From NCBI GenBank assembly GCA_018714665.1, contig DVNA01000015.1:1-6278 (forward strand): 6,278 bases of DNA, in the 5' to 3' direction. A program made the position numbers and the translations under genes. This DNA is from Candidatus Gallibacteroides avistercoris (GTDB taxonomy: Bacteria > Bacteroidota > Bacteroidia > Bacteroidales > CHK158-818). How positions within the stretch are numbered: position 1 is the first letter of the stretch; the number at the start of each line of letters is the position of its first letter. Below the pieces are notes generated by a model. The model was not told the origin of the DNA. It saw only the letters and a program-made list of their open reading frames with translations, and made no database searches. Of this stretch, positions 5,887 through 6,278 are shown piece by piece.

Positions 5887-6278
5887 ATGGATTTCTTAGA
5901 TTTTGTATCGTCCCGGCAAAGCGACCGGGCTTTTGACGCAACCCGTCCTGTCGAAAAAGAGAAACTCGATCGTATCCTGGCCGCAGCCCGATTAGCTCCA
6001 TCGGCATGTAATTCGCAACCATGGAAATTCATTGTCATAGATGATCCAGAGATAAAAAACCGTGTAGCCGACGCCACCGCCAACCGGATACTCAGCATCA
6101 ACCATTTTACCAAACAAGCGCCAATACACATCGTTATTGTGGAAGAACAGGCTAACCTATCGGCCGGATTTGGCGGTTGGGTAAAAAACAAGCATTTTCC
6201 GCACATCGACATCGGAATTGTTGCTGCGCATATCTGTTTAGCCGCTCATGCAGAAGGGTTAGGTTCGTGTATTTTGGG
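5887..6278 (+). CDS. Nitroreductase-family FMN-dependent oxidoreductase, N-terminal part (cut by window end)
   Basis: The first 130 complete codons are present and the frame is open at the right edge; family members are about 165-220 residues, so roughly 40-60 are missing. It starts MDFLDFVSSRQSDRAFD, where Arg10 and Arg14 in the SRQSDR motif match the phosphate-binding arginines of FMN-binding nitroreductases. It continues with LAAARLAPSACNSQPWKFIVI (31-51), the standard APSxxNxQPW flavin-contact motif. The helix IDIGIVAAHICLAAHAEGLGSC (107-128) is the dimer-interface segment. Such proteins are cytoplasmic FMN homodimers that use NAD(P)H to reduce nitro compounds, quinones or other electrophiles; the physiological substrate cannot be told. 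It follows ribE by 11 bp, and the product of ribE is the FMN precursor, so co-expression makes metabolic sense. No Shine-Dalgarno sequence precedes the ATG (ATTCTGTT). Family call is confident; substrate unknown. Confidence 0.93.
   Translation, partial: MDFLDFVSSRQSDRAFDATRPVEKEKLDRILAAARLAPSACNSQPWKFIVIDDPEIKNRVADATANRILSINHFTKQAPIHIVIVEEQANLSAGFGGWVKNKHFPHIDIGIVAAHICLAAHAEGLGSCIL

Overview
The window looks like chromosomal DNA from a member of the Bacteroidales (phylum Bacteroidota); I cannot fix the genus. The evidence is a FadL/OmpP1-type outer-membrane protein, a PRiA4_ORF3-like protein with an acidic tail, moderate-to-low GC, the absence of Shine-Dalgarno motifs before every start codon, and three perfect TAnnTTTG boxes, the -7 element of Bacteroidota promoters, placed just upstream of transcription units.

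Left part (1-2311, all + strand): the C-terminal half of a FadL/OmpP1 beta-barrel gene ends at 718 and is followed by a strong 12-bp terminator. An AT-rich gap of about 235 bases leads to the PRiA4_ORF3-like gene (1024-1581), which has its own hairpin terminator (1607-1642). A HAD-superfamily sugar-phosphatase/phosphoglucomutase-like gene follows (1658-2311).

Centre (2312-2540): this short intergenic region is the most interesting part. It holds a 20-bp perfect palindrome, a perfect TATATTTG promoter box, about 35-40 bases with no ORF, and an intrinsic terminator with a T run. All of these are oriented + while the next gene is on the - strand. Together they look like a self-contained small-RNA gene of about 70 nt with a possible operator.

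Right-centre (2541-5076, - strand): a gene for an ABC-type ATPase fused to a TOPRIM/DUF4435-like domain (OLD/PARIS-like architecture) is followed 14 bp later by menA, the membrane prenyltransferase of menaquinone synthesis. A TACATTTG box upstream of the ATPase gene probably drives both, so a defence- or repair-like ATPase-nuclease appears to be co-transcribed with a respiratory quinone gene.

Right end (5223-6278, + strand): a divergent TACCTTTG promoter drives ribE (riboflavin synthase), followed 11 bp later by a nitroreductase-family gene cut by the window end. The pairing is logical, since riboflavin is the precursor of the FMN that nitroreductases bind.

No tRNA, rRNA, CRISPR array, insertion sequence or FMN riboswitch was seen.
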